Assembly (NCBI GenBank): GCA_964372115.1
Contig: CAYJPN010000003.1
Coordinates: forward strand, 62,001-126,000
Length of the DNA stretch: 64,000 nucleotides
From: CG2-30-36-16 sp964372115
GTDB lineage: Bacteria > Bacteroidota > Ignavibacteria > Ignavibacteriales > Ignavibacteriaceae
Direction: 5' to 3'
A program made the translations under genes and the position numbers. This document shows, piece after piece, positions 44,420 to 53,848 of the stretch; the stretch's first letter is position 1; the number at the start of each line of letters is the position of its first letter. The notes beneath the pieces were generated by a model. It ran no database searches and was not told where the DNA came from. It saw only the letters and a list, made by a program, of their open reading frames with translations.

Positions 44420-45215
44420 TTTCATCTTAGGTTTAATTGCCGCACTCACTCTTTTCGGGTGCGGCAAAAATAAACAACAAACAAATTATGCTGCCCGAGT
44501 TAACGACGCATACCTTGGCAAAGATGAACTAATCGAGATGACGGACACCTCCCGCGGTTACAATTTTTATACAAATGAGCTTATAAGAAAGTGGGTTCAC
44601 AGGGAACTTTTATATCAGGAAGCGGTATCCGAAGGAATTGTAGATGATGATAAATTCAGCCGGCTGTTAGATAACGCAAAAAAAGAACTTGCCGCCGCGC
44701 TGCTACTTCAGAAAAAATTTGAGGAAGAAAAAATACCATTTGAGGAAAAAGACCTTCTATCTTACTTTGAATCTAAAAAGGAAAATTTCAAACTTCCAAA
44801 TGATTCGTACTTAATTAATATAATTAATTTTAATGATGAGGATAAAGCAATACTTTTTAGAAACACTGTTGTTGAAAGCGATTGGTTAAAAACATTTAAT
44901 GTGTTCGCCGGTGATTCTTCAATTATTGAAAATAAATCAGCAGTACTGCTTAGTGTAAATGATCTTAATCCTGCCGCGTTATTGCGGGTTGTACAGGAAC
45001 TTAATCCGATGGAGGTAAGCATCGTCCTAAGCAACCGCCCTGGTGAGTATACACTAGTACAACTGCTTGAAGAATACCACTCTAACTCGGTTCCGCCTTT
45101 TGGAGTTATAAAAAAGCAGGTGGCGGATGAGTATATGGCGGAGAAAAAAGAAAAATATGTAGAAGAGTTTATCAGAGAGCTCTATTCCAAAAATGAAATT
45201 GAAGTTAAATACTAG
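44409..45215 (+). CDS. SurA-N-like lipoprotein, probable folding factor
   Basis: The start ATG at 44409 gives MKINFILGLIAALTLFGC, a lipobox ending at Cys18, and overlaps the upstream stop by 11 bases. The 268-residue product has the pattern of the N-terminal and inter-domain helices of SurA/PrsA-type chaperones (AARVNDAYLGKDELIEM, IRKWVHRELLYQEAVSEGIVDDDKF), but I see no complete parvulin domain. The middle (DSYLINIINFNDEDKAILF) could be a degraded one. It lies in the middle of a three-gene isomerase/chaperone operon. A chaperone role without isomerase activity is inferred. Confidence 0.75.
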   Translation: MKINFILGLIAALTLFGCGKNKQQTNYAARVNDAYLGKDELIEMTDTSRGYNFYTNELIRKWVHRELLYQEAVSEGIVDDDKFSRLLDNAKKELAAALLLQKKFEEEKIPFEEKDLLSYFESKKENFKLPNDSYLINIINFNDEDKAILFRNTVVESDWLKTFNVFAGDSSIIENKSAVLLSVNDLNPAALLRVVQELNPMEVSIVLSNRPGEYTLVQLLEEYHSNSVPPFGVIKKQVADEYMAEKKEKYVEEFIRELYSKNEIEVKY

Positions 45216-45222
45216 GTGATAA

Positions 45223-46494
45223 ATGAAATTTAAAATAATGTTTTTATCCATAATTCTTGCCGGTTCTTTGTTTGCACAAGAAGTGATTGACAAAATAGTG
45301 GCGGTTGTAGATAACGAAATAATAATGCAGAGCGAGTTAAATTTTCAAACAAATTTATTTGCGGCACAGCGCCAGGTAGACCCCAATACACCGGGCTTAA
45401 AAGAAAAAATTCTAAACTCCATTGTCGAAGAAAAACTTGTTCTTGCTCAGGCGGAACTCGATTCAATAGTTGTAAGTGAGGATGAAGTTGAACAGCGTTT
45501 AGACTACCAGATTGAGTTGTTCAAGCAACAATATGGTTCAAAGGAAAGAGTTGAACAGATATACGGTATGAGTATCGACAGAATAAAAAGGGAATCGCGC
45601 GATGAGGTTAGGAAACAGTTAATGATACAGCATCTGCGCGAAAAGAAATTTGCCGCCGTTGAAGCAACCCGCCGTGAAACCGAAGAATTTTTTAATAACT
45701 ATAAAGACAGCATTGGTGTAATACCGGAGAAAGTTAATATTTATCATATTTATAGGAATCCAAAAACTTCCGAGCAGGCAAAACTAAAGTTTAAACAAAG
45801 GTCAGAGGAACTTCTCGATTCGCTAAAAGCCGGTGCCGATTTTGAATCGCTTGCGCGTAAATATTCTGAAGACCCTGGCAGTTCTGCTGCCGGAGGCGAT
45901 CTCGGTTTTGTAAAAAAAGGTGTGTTTTATCCTGAGTTTGAAGCCGCCGCATTTGCATTAAAAGAAGGCGAACTTTCGGGTGTAATTGAGTCGCCCGTTG
46001 GGTTCCATATAATTCAATTAATTGAAAAACGGGGTGAGTCTATTCATACCAGACATATTCTCATCAAAATAAAAACCGACGAAGATGCTGACCTTAAAAC
46101 AATTGAATTTTTAAGTGAGGTAAGAGATACTATCATCAAAGGAATTGCTGCTTTTACAGATATGGCAAAAAAATACAGTGAAGATGAAGACACAAAGGTA
46201 TTCGGCGGACAGCTTGGAAATTTTTATCTAAACCAGCTTGATAAAAATATGCTTGATGCCGTATCTAAATTAAAAGTTGGTGAAATAAGTTATCCGCGCC
46301 GCATCGACTATGGTAATGGCAGTTATGGTTACCACTTTGTTTTTTTGAAAGAGCGAATTCTTCAGCACAAAGCTGATCTGGATAAAGATTATACCGAAAT
46401 AAAATCGCTCGCTGATGATTATAAAAAGCAACAAAAGTATACCGAGTGGATAAACGAACTTAAAGAAAAAATTTACTGGGAAGTTAGACTTTAA
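45223..46494 (+). CDS. surA: SurA-type periplasmic peptidyl-prolyl isomerase
   Basis: The 423-residue protein has a signal peptide (FLSIILAGSLFAQ), the SurA N-terminal domain (VIDKIVAVVDNEIIMQSELNFQ, about residues 20-150) and two parvulin domains (starting NIYHIYRNPKTSEQ and HTRHILIKIKTDEDAD). SEDPGSSAAGGDLGF and SEDEDTKVFGGQLGNF are the conserved active-face loops. SurA escorts beta-barrel proteins to BamA. It follows the two lipoprotein folding factors with a seven-base gap. The name is given by domain order, since specific orthology cannot be shown here. Confidence 0.88.
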   Translation: MKFKIMFLSIILAGSLFAQEVIDKIVAVVDNEIIMQSELNFQTNLFAAQRQVDPNTPGLKEKILNSIVEEKLVLAQAELDSIVVSEDEVEQRLDYQIELFKQQYGSKERVEQIYGMSIDRIKRESRDEVRKQLMIQHLREKKFAAVEATRRETEEFFNNYKDSIGVIPEKVNIYHIYRNPKTSEQAKLKFKQRSEELLDSLKAGADFESLARKYSEDPGSSAAGGDLGFVKKGVFYPEFEAAAFALKEGELSGVIESPVGFHIIQLIEKRGESIHTRHILIKIKTDEDADLKTIEFLSEVRDTIIKGIAAFTDMAKKYSEDEDTKVFGGQLGNFYLNQLDKNMLDAVSKLKVGEISYPRRIDYGNGSYGYHFVFLKERILQHKADLDKDYTEIKSLADDYKKQQKYTEWINELKEKIYWEVRL

Positions 46495-46515
46495 CACAAA
46501 AGAACCGGAAAAAAT

Positions 46516-47505
46516 TTGGCAAACCAAAAAGATGATGTACAGCTTGTAGAACAGTTAAATGATTCGATAAGCAAAATAAAATCTGAAATAAGTAAAGTTA
46601 TTATTGGGCAGGATGAGATAATCGATCAGCTATTAAACTCTCTTCTTTCCCGTGGTCACTGCTTGCTTGTGGGAGTACCCGGGCTTGCAAAAACGCTTTT
46701 AATAAAAACCCTCGCGGAGGTGCTTGATCTTAAATTCAGCCGTATACAATTTACACCCGATTTAATGCCGAGTGATATTACCGGCACCGAAATTATTGAA
46801 GAAGATCAACTAACAAAAAAAAGAAATTTCAAATTTATCCCGGGCCCTATTTTCGGCAATGTTATTCTTGCCGATGAAATTAACAGAACACCGCCTAAAA
46901 CCCAGTCTGCTTTGCTCGAAGCTATGCAGGAGCACAAAGTTACTACGGCGGGCACAACCTACACACTGGAAGAGCCTTTCTTTGTTCTTGCTACACAGAA
47001 CCCGATTGAACAGGAAGGCACCTACCCTTTGCCCGAGGCGCAATTGGACAGGTTTATGTTTAATCTATGGCTTGGTTATCCGACTATAGATGAGGAAGTA
47101 AAAATTGTTCAATCGACAACAAGCGGTTACATTCCTCAATTGTCAAAAGTGATAGGAACGGATGAAATAATTGCTTTCCAGGATTTGGTAAGAAGAGTAC
47201 CTGTTGCCGAAAATGTTATAGAGTTTGCTGTTAATGCGGTAAATAAAACACGTCCCAAAAACGGGGCAGCGCCCGAATCAATAAAAAACTGGATAAGCTG
47301 GGGCGCGGGACCGAGGGCATCACAGTATCTAATACTCGCATCAAAAACCCGGGCTGTAATGCACGGACGATTTACGCCTAATATTGATGATGTGCGTTAC
47401 GCTATGATTCCTGTGCTTCGCCATAGAATTATAACAAGCTTTAACGCTGAGGCTGAGGGTATAAATTCGGTAGATGTAATTGATAAACTTATGAATGAAT
47501 TATAA
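46516..47505 (+). CDS. MoxR-family AAA+ ATPase
   Basis: The 329-residue protein has Walker A GVPGLAKT, Walker B VILADEINRTPPKTQSA, sensor region FFVLATQNPIEQEGTYPLPEAQLDRF and the lid domain GRFTPNIDDVRYAMIPVLRHRI. MoxR ATPases act as chaperones for maturation of metal enzymes or cell-envelope complexes. The usual companions (a DUF58 protein and von Willebrand A proteins) are missing, and the gene instead follows surA by 21 bases. The start is TTG. Whether it functions with the upstream folding factors is not shown. Confidence 0.92.
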   Translation: MANQKDDVQLVEQLNDSISKIKSEISKVIIGQDEIIDQLLNSLLSRGHCLLVGVPGLAKTLLIKTLAEVLDLKFSRIQFTPDLMPSDITGTEIIEEDQLTKKRNFKFIPGPIFGNVILADEINRTPPKTQSALLEAMQEHKVTTAGTTYTLEEPFFVLATQNPIEQEGTYPLPEAQLDRFMFNLWLGYPTIDEEVKIVQSTTSGYIPQLSKVIGTDEIIAFQDLVRRVPVAENVIEFAVNAVNKTRPKNGAAPESIKNWISWGAGPRASQYLILASKTRAVMHGRFTPNIDDVRYAMIPVLRHRIITSFNAEAEGINSVDVIDKLMNEL

Positions 47506-47508
47506 AAC

Positions 47509-48561
47509 TCACAGCCTGGCTATCTTATAATTTTTAAAGGCAAAGTAAATTTCTTTAGACGCCGTTTTTACAACCGTAGCGGTCGGAATCGCGAGCAGCA
47601 TTCCAATTAATCCGAATAACTGACTTCCCGCAATAATTAAAAGTATTATAACTATGGGGTGCATATCCACACTTTTCGAAAAAACGAGAGGCTGAAAAAA
47701 ACCGTTATCGAGTGTATAAACAGTTATTAATAAAATTATAATAAATGGGACATGTGAAAATCCACCGAATTGTAATACTGAAATTACTATTGCCGGAATA
47801 CCTCCGATAACAGGACCGAAATAAGGAACAAGGTGCCCGAACCCGGCAATTACACCAAGCGGCAGAGCGTTGTCGATACCTATTAAATAAAAACCAAGCC
47901 CGCAAGTAATACCCACAAATGACGCGTCAAATATCCATGCCCGTACAAAGCGTCCTAATTGAATGCTAACTTTTTTTAATATCCAGTAAGCCATTTCAAA
48001 ATAGTTGTTGGGCACTATATGTATTAGGCTTTTTAATATTTGGCGGCTGTCCTTTAATAGGAAGAACGTAATAAAGGGGACGACAACAAGAATTGCCAGG
48101 ATTGAGATTACACTTCCTAAAAGCTCGCTAAATTTTTCGAAAGAATTTAAAATTAATTCAGACAAAAACTTTTCAAGTTTATCCGCTACTTCGCCGGGGT
48201 TAAAGAAGGGGAGTAAACTATAAATTTTTTGATCTAAGATATCAAGCTGGTCGCGCAAGGAATAGACATGAAGCGTTTCTTTTAACTGGTTTACCTGGTA
48301 TATAAATTTGGGGATAATAAGATTAAAAAAAAGAAAAATTAATAATCCGAAACCTACAAACACAAGCAGTGTACTTGTAAATCTTGTAAAGCCCTCTCTT
48401 TCGAGCATCTTTACAAACGGATCGAAGATAAAAGAAAGGAGGATTGAGATTGCAATTATTAAGAAAACATCCGAAAGCATATAAAAAAGATATATTGATG
48501 CCGCTCCACCAATAGCGTAAAATAAATATCTTACCAATTTTTTTGCCGTTAAATCTGCCAT
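47509..48561 (-). CDS. AI-2E family transporter (PerM-like permease)
   Basis: The 350-residue membrane protein has the family layout of about eight helices: YLFYAIGGAASIYLFYMLSDVFLIIAISILLSFIFDPFV, a long central periplasmic part, and the conserved VIAGFGHLVPYFGPVIGGIPAIVISV plus the C-terminal GLIGMLLAIPTATVVK. The family includes TqsA and PerM, whose substrates vary, so autoinducer export cannot be assumed. It runs convergent to moxR with three bases between the stops. The NifU-like gene directly upstream ends one base before its start. Confidence 0.88.
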   Translation of the reverse strand: MADLTAKKLVRYLFYAIGGAASIYLFYMLSDVFLIIAISILLSFIFDPFVKMLEREGFTRFTSTLLVFVGFGLLIFLFFNLIIPKFIYQVNQLKETLHVYSLRDQLDILDQKIYSLLPFFNPGEVADKLEKFLSELILNSFEKFSELLGSVISILAILVVVPFITFFLLKDSRQILKSLIHIVPNNYFEMAYWILKKVSIQLGRFVRAWIFDASFVGITCGLGFYLIGIDNALPLGVIAGFGHLVPYFGPVIGGIPAIVISVLQFGGFSHVPFIIILLITVYTLDNGFFQPLVFSKSVDMHPIVIILLIIAGSQLFGLIGMLLAIPTATVVKTASKEIYFAFKNYKIARL

Positions 48562-48562
48562 A

Positions 48563-48787
48563 TTATTCCACCGCTTCTACACGTCTAATTTCGGGAACCT
48601 CTCTCATCAAAGCTCTTTCTATGCCTGCTCTTAATGTCATTTTGTTTAGAGGACAAACGCTGCATTCACCGAGAAACTTCACTTTTACAATTCCATCCTC
48701 GGTTACTTCAGCCAGTTCTACATCACCATCGTCTGCACGAAGGAATGGGCGGACAGTATTTAGAACTTTAATAATTTTTTCTTTCAT
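48563..48787 (-). CDS. NifU C-terminal domain protein (Fe-S scaffold)
   Basis: The 74-residue product is a stand-alone NifU-C/NfuA domain: IIKVLNTVRPFLRADDGDVELAEV followed by the cluster-binding C-S-V-C-P motif and MTLRAGIERALMREVPEI. Such proteins carry [4Fe-4S] or [2Fe-2S] clusters to apo-proteins. In the same direction and about 190 bases upstream lies the Mrp/ApbC-type P-loop protein, also involved in Fe-S assembly, so the two may work together. Rnf in this window is one large consumer of such clusters. Confidence 0.9.
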   Translation of the reverse strand: MKEKIIKVLNTVRPFLRADDGDVELAEVTEDGIVKVKFLGECSVCPLNKMTLRAGIERALMREVPEIRRVEAVE

Positions 48788-48979
48788 AACGATTGAAAGT
48801 TAATGTTTACAAAAATTAATTGCCACTACTTTTATGATTTTAAAAAAAATAATTCGTTTTACTAAAATTGCAAAATAAGGGATATAAAAGAGTGAAATGA
48901 ATGAAATAATAATTACGGCAGACACTGTTTTGTCAACAAGCGTCAACCGTAAAAAAAAGATTATATAGAGGGGGAATTA

Positions 48980-50077
48980 TTAATCGTCACCAAGAATAAT
49001 TTCCACGTTGTTATCGTTGAGATTGCGCAAATTAACTTCAGTTGAAACCTGCCGGGCTATATCCTGCATTGTTTTTGCATAATCCGTATCAGGGTTGTCA
49101 AAGGCCATCGGAGTTCCGTTATCGCCTCCCATTCTTATGCGTGAATCAATTGGAATACCGCCAAGAAATGGAACATCTAATTCTTTAGCAAGAGAACTTC
49201 CACCACCAATGCCAAAAATATCATACTTTTTACCGGTATCGGGTGCAATAAAATAGCTCATGTTTTCAACAATGCCGAGCACCGGAACATTAACCCTGTT
49301 AAACATTTTTAAACCTTTTCTCGCATCAACCAGAGACACTTCCTGAGGAGTAGTGACAATTACAACCCCCGTAAGAGGGATGGTCTGCACTAATGTTAAT
49401 TGAATATCACCAGTACCGGGAGGTAAATCAAATACAAGATAATCTAACTCTTCCCACTCTACATCCGTCATAAACTGTTTAACTGCCCCGCTTGCCATTG
49501 GCCCGCGCCAGATTACCGGATTATTGTCATCAACAAGGAAACCGATTGACATTAATTTTATACCATAATTTTCGAGCGGTATCATTTTAGCTGACTTTGG
49601 GTGCTGATATATTTTTGGTTTTTCGTTTATCCCAAGCATTAATGGAATACTTGGTCCATAAATATCTGCGTCAATCAAACCGACTTTAGCTCCATCGCGC
49701 GCAAGTGCAACTGCAAGATTAACCGCGACTGTGCTTTTTCCCACACCGCCTTTACCGCTTGCTACCGCAATTGTATTTTTAACGCCCGGCAAAAGCTGAT
49801 CTTTCTTTTCATCTTTATGTGAAGTTACTTTTGTGTCGATGTTAACCCGAATGTTTCCGGAAATACCAAGGTTAGTTTTTATGCTTTCAATAAATTTATC
49901 TTTTAGTTCATCTGTAACTGCTGCAGAAGGAATCGGCAAAACAACATCTACAGTTACGCTATCGGCTATAACTTCAATTTTTTTTATCGAGTTTAAAGTG
50001 AGGAGATTAACGTTTAAGTTTTTATCGTCAATTTTTTTAAATGCGTTTAATACGCCGCTTTTTGTTATATCTGTCAT
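48980..50077 (-). CDS. mrp: Mrp/ApbC-family P-loop ATPase (Fe-S cluster carrier)
   Basis: The 365-residue protein has an N-terminal DUF59/MIP18-like domain (about residues 1-85) and a P-loop NTPase with the deviant Walker A VASGKGGVGKSTVAVNL, then DADIYGPSIPLMLG and DYLVFDLPPGTGDIQLTL. Proteins of this family (ApbC/Nbp35/Ind1) carry Fe-S clusters. The C-x2-C often found after NMSYF is absent here (NMSYFIAPDTGKKYD), so the cluster ligands may differ or be missing. It belongs with the downstream NifU-like gene. Confidence 0.92.
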   Translation of the reverse strand: MTDITKSGVLNAFKKIDDKNLNVNLLTLNSIKKIEVIADSVTVDVVLPIPSAAVTDELKDKFIESIKTNLGISGNIRVNIDTKVTSHKDEKKDQLLPGVKNTIAVASGKGGVGKSTVAVNLAVALARDGAKVGLIDADIYGPSIPLMLGINEKPKIYQHPKSAKMIPLENYGIKLMSIGFLVDDNNPVIWRGPMASGAVKQFMTDVEWEELDYLVFDLPPGTGDIQLTLVQTIPLTGVVIVTTPQEVSLVDARKGLKMFNRVNVPVLGIVENMSYFIAPDTGKKYDIFGIGGGSSLAKELDVPFLGGIPIDSRIRMGGDNGTPMAFDNPDTDYAKTMQDIARQVSTEVNLRNLNDNNVEIILGDD

Positions 50078-50210
50078 TGTTATCCTATGTTAAATGTAAT
50101 ACTGTCTGTTTGATGATTATGTAAATGATTAGATTTTATGTTTACAAATGTCAATTTTTAAATCGCCATGCTTATGAGTGAAGAAAGGGTCTTCAAAAGG
50201 AAACAATATT

Positions 50211-52358
50211 TTATGATTTGATAATTTTTGTTTTGTCTATTGTTCCGGAAACCTTTATTGTGTGGTTCATCAGCCACTCTTGCGAATTGGTTTTTTTCCC
50301 CCCCTCATTTACTTCCACCAATTGATAACTCATATCGGGTTGCAAAATTCGAGCTTTAACATTATCCATCAAAGTAACCCTAAGTAAAGTTCTCTTTAAT
50401 GTAGATTTTAATTTCTCATCTTCAATAGGAAATGCAATTTCAACCCTCCGGTCTAAGTTTCGCTGCATAAAATCCGCACTGCTCAAATATATATCTTCAT
50501 TTCCACCGTTATAAAAATAAAATATGCGGCTATGTTCTAAAAACCGCCCGACGATGCTGGTAACTGTAATATTTTCACTTAACCCGGGTAAACCCGGTAC
50601 AAGGCAGCAAATGCCTCTAACTATAAGTTCAATTTTTACACCGCTATTTGAAGCTTCGTACAGAGCGGAAATTAAAGTCGGATCGACAAGCGAATTTATT
50701 TTTATTATAATGTGTGCGTCCAAACCGGAAGTCTTGTTTTCAATTTCGCGCATAATCTTGTTTAAAAAAGATTCGCGCATATCAATAGGCGCCACAATCA
50801 GCTTACGGAAAGATGTTTGTTTTGAATAACCCGTAAGGTAATTGAAAATATCCGAAACATCAGCGCAGATGTCCTGATCGCATGTAAATAACCCAAGATC
50901 AGTATATAGCTTTGCTGTTGAAGCATTATAATTACCGGTTGCGAGATGTACATACCTTTGTACTCCATCAGACTCGCGGCGAACAACCAGAGTCATCTTT
51001 GCGTGGGTTTTTAATCCGACTAAACCATAAACAACGTGAACCCCGACTTTTTCAAGTTCGCGTGCCCAATAAATATTATTCTCTTCATCAAACCTGGCTT
51101 TTAATTCTACAAGAACAGCAACTTGTTTACCACGTTCGGCAGCCTCAATCAAAGATTTGATGACTGGCGAATTTGCGCCCACCCTGTAAAGGGTTTGTTT
51201 TATCGCAAGAACATCAGGGTCTTTTGAAGCTTGTTTTATAAAATCGATTACCGGAGAAAACGAATGATAAGGGTGATGAAGAAGAACATCTTTTTGTTTG
51301 ATTATTGTAAATATATCTTCGTCGTCTTCAAATGGGCGAGGGATAACCGGGTAATAAGCTTTTACTTTTATTTGATGCAAGGGAAGATCATACAGAGTCA
51401 TTATATCACTTAACCCCAAAGGACCATCGAGTACATGAACATCCTCCCTTGAAATGAGAAGATTTTCCATCAATGTATCTAACATAAAAGCGGGCATTTT
51501 GCGTGCAACTTCAAGCCGGACTACACGACCAAATCTTCTTTGCCTAATATTTTCCTCAATTACTCGCAGCAGATCATCAGCTTCATCCTCTTGCAATTCA
51601 ATGTCAGTGTCTCTTGTAATTCTGAAACGATGTGCCTCAACTACTTCCATACCCGGGAATAGCAGGGAAAGATTTGCTTTAATAATATCGCCGAGCCAGA
51701 TGTACTTTGCACAAAATTTACCATTACCATTACCATTGCCGTTTTTTTTATTTGTTCCCAGAATATGATCGATTTTCATTAGCCGCGGGAGAATATTTGG
51801 AACCTTTACGCGGGCAAAATGATTTTCGCCGTTTGGTTTGCGAACAAGTATTGCGAGGCTGAGACTTAAATTGGAAATATAAGGGAAAGGTCTTCCAGGA
51901 TCGAAAGCAAGCGGTGTTAGTACAGGAAAAATTTCTTTTTTAAAATAGTCGGTCAACTTTTCTTTGTCCGAGTCGGTTAATTCGTTGTACCTGTAAACAA
52001 AAATATCGTGCTCGCGCAAAGCCGGGACAATTTCTTTTGTCCAAAGATCCATTGTTTGTTGGAGCATCGGTTGAATTGTTTTTTCAATTTTCTGAAGCTG
52101 CTCCCGCGGGGTTAATCCGTCAATAGTGGGTTCAAGGATATTTGCGGCAACTTGTTCCTTCAAACCGGAAACACGAATCATATAAAATTCATCCAGGTTC
52201 GAATGAAATATCGATAGAAACTTTACTTTCTCTAAAAGAGGCATGTCGGGGTTTAAGGCTTCATCTAAAACTCGGCGGTTAAACTCAACCCAGCTTAAAT
52301 CTCGATTAAAAAAATTGTTGCGATCTTTATATTTTTTTAGTAACTCTTTTCCGGTCAT
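50211..52358 (-). CDS. ppk1: Polyphosphate kinase 1
   Basis: The 715-residue enzyme makes polyphosphate from ATP. The N domain begins FFNRDLSWVEFNRRVLDEAL. The conserved LAIKQTLYRVGANSPVI and AKMTLVVRRESDG stretch precede the phosphorylated His471 (YVHLATGNYN). The second HKD-like half contains HIIIKINSLVDPTLISALYEAS and RGICCLVPGLPG. The length is typical of PPK1. It runs singly on the minus strand. The C-terminal tail after residue 690 is variable and of no evident function. Confidence 0.96.
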   Translation of the reverse strand: MTGKELLKKYKDRNNFFNRDLSWVEFNRRVLDEALNPDMPLLEKVKFLSIFHSNLDEFYMIRVSGLKEQVAANILEPTIDGLTPREQLQKIEKTIQPMLQQTMDLWTKEIVPALREHDIFVYRYNELTDSDKEKLTDYFKKEIFPVLTPLAFDPGRPFPYISNLSLSLAILVRKPNGENHFARVKVPNILPRLMKIDHILGTNKKNGNGNGNGKFCAKYIWLGDIIKANLSLLFPGMEVVEAHRFRITRDTDIELQEDEADDLLRVIEENIRQRRFGRVVRLEVARKMPAFMLDTLMENLLISREDVHVLDGPLGLSDIMTLYDLPLHQIKVKAYYPVIPRPFEDDEDIFTIIKQKDVLLHHPYHSFSPVIDFIKQASKDPDVLAIKQTLYRVGANSPVIKSLIEAAERGKQVAVLVELKARFDEENNIYWARELEKVGVHVVYGLVGLKTHAKMTLVVRRESDGVQRYVHLATGNYNASTAKLYTDLGLFTCDQDICADVSDIFNYLTGYSKQTSFRKLIVAPIDMRESFLNKIMREIENKTSGLDAHIIIKINSLVDPTLISALYEASNSGVKIELIVRGICCLVPGLPGLSENITVTSIVGRFLEHSRIFYFYNGGNEDIYLSSADFMQRNLDRRVEIAFPIEDEKLKSTLKRTLLRVTLMDNVKARILQPDMSYQLVEVNEGGKKTNSQEWLMNHTIKVSGTIDKTKIIKS

Positions 52359-52751
52359 CCTTAATTTCCAAAATGAGGCGCTAATATAACTTTTTTTTTG
52401 AACTTTTTCTGTGCCAAACGAAATAGTGTGAAAAAGAAATAGCCAGGCTTAATAATCTTATAGGGGCTTTATCAATGGTTATTGTGCAGTTAGTAATCGA
52501 TTAGATAAGTTTATTTACGCTTCCTTTGCTTAACTAATTTTGGATAGTGCAAATTATCCTTTCCAAAATGCCGGTGAGAATATTATAAAAACAGTAAAAA
52601 GCTCAAGTATGCCAAGGAGCATTAAATGAATTTTTATAATATGCACAAAAAACATTTGAACAGAATTATTACTTTGTTCTCAAAAAAAAAGTTTACCTTT
52701 TTAAGGGTAAACTTTTTATTGAAAAACAGAACAGTTCTAAAAAACGTTAGA
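52359..52751. other. 393-bp intergenic region
   Basis: The spacer lies between the minus-strand ppk1 and the end of the deoxyhypusine-synthase-like gene. It contains one strong hairpin terminator (52682-52718). The rest should include the ppk1 promoter, which I could not locate. Small ORFs on both strands at about 52626-52847 run through the hairpin and the end of the neighbour gene and are not believable. Confidence 0.6.
52682..52718. terminator. Hairpin terminator after the deoxyhypusine-synthase-like gene
   Basis: AAAAAGTTTACC pairs exactly with GGTAAACTTTTT around a short loop. It is flanked by A and T runs, so it is bidirectional, though only the minus-strand gene runs into it. Confidence 0.9.
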
Positions 52752-53795
52752 CTATGCTTTGGATTTAACGGGGGTAAAGAGTTTTTGAAATTCTTTTGCT
52801 GTTCTGGTTTTCCATGCGCCTTTATGGTATGCGTAACCCGCAATTAGGGGCATTGCAATTGTAGCCTCGGCATAAACCATCTGTTCGTAAGTGGTTTCAA
52901 CTTTTCCCCAGGAACTTGCTTCTTTTAGCGTTGAGCCCGAAAGCGCACCGTCACGCTCATCTGCTACAGTAACCTGTATTGCATACTTGTGCATAGATGC
53001 ATCTTCCTCAAGAATATCGGCGGCAACAACAATATCTTGTGTAAAGTTTTTTGGCACACCGCCGCCAATCATAAATATGCCGGTTTCTTTTGAAGCAATT
53101 TTAATTTTTGTTAATTCTAAAAAGTCCTTTGCAGAATCGATGGAAACATGGCTGTCCGGGTTTTTTGTTTGATGAATTACAAAACCGAATCCTGCGGAGC
53201 AGTCGGAAAAAGCAGGAACAAAAATGGGTACATTCTTTTTATAACATGCCCAAACAACGGAATCTTCAACTTTTGGTCCGCCGTTATTTTCAAGATATTT
53301 ACCCATTTCCCAGATAAACTCGCGTGAAGAATAAGGACGATGTTCAAGCGATTCGGCAATTTCTGCCATTGTGTCATCGCAAATACGCAATTCTTCTTCA
53401 TCAATAAAAGTATCATAAATTCTGTCAATCATTAAATCGCGCATTTCGTTGTCATCTACAAATTGGGTGCCTTTGTAGTGTTTGTAACCGAGAGCTTCAA
53501 AAAAATCCTGGTCGACGATAACTGCGCCGGTAGATACAATTGCATCAACCATGTTGTTCATTACAAGATCGTAAACCACTTTTTTTAAACCGGCACTAAA
53601 AAGGCTGCCGGCAAGAGTTAAAATAACGCCGCATTTATCATCCTTCAGCATCATATCATAAATATTGGCGGCACGATTTAGAGTACGTGCGGAAAAAGCC
53701 ATATCACCCATAGCGTTGACAAGCGGAACAACATTATGCTCCTTAATGTCAATATGTTTTATCGTTTCCTTTAAATAATCACTTTTTTTATTCAT
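52752..53795 (-). CDS. Bacterial deoxyhypusine synthase-family protein
   Basis: The 347-residue protein clearly belongs to the DHS family. The NAD-binding and spermidine-site stretches LTLAGSLFSAGLKKVVYDLV and GGGVPKNFTQ are present, and the catalytic Lys is Lys298 in EASSWGKVE (EAVSWGKI in human DHS), followed by VYAEATIAMPLI. Archaeal and eukaryotic DHS modify eIF5A, which bacteria lack, so this enzyme should act on a different amine acceptor, for example in homospermidine or another polyamine pathway. The family is seen in many bacteria. The substrate here is inference only. No speE-type gene is adjacent. Confidence 0.85.
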   Translation of the reverse strand: MNKKSDYLKETIKHIDIKEHNVVPLVNAMGDMAFSARTLNRAANIYDMMLKDDKCGVILTLAGSLFSAGLKKVVYDLVMNNMVDAIVSTGAVIVDQDFFEALGYKHYKGTQFVDDNEMRDLMIDRIYDTFIDEEELRICDDTMAEIAESLEHRPYSSREFIWEMGKYLENNGGPKVEDSVVWACYKKNVPIFVPAFSDCSAGFGFVIHQTKNPDSHVSIDSAKDFLELTKIKIASKETGIFMIGGGVPKNFTQDIVVAADILEEDASMHKYAIQVTVADERDGALSGSTLKEASSWGKVETTYEQMVYAEATIAMPLIAGYAYHKGAWKTRTAKEFQKLFTPVKSKA

Positions 53796-53848
53796 TATTT
53801 TCCTCGTTAGTTTTAATAGCGCAAAGATAAATTAATTTATCCAAAAAA

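Noticed and set aside
52626..52847. ORFs on both strands around the hairpin (73 and 69 codons)
   Set aside because: They are mirror products of the terminator palindrome and the end of the deoxyhypusine-synthase-like gene.
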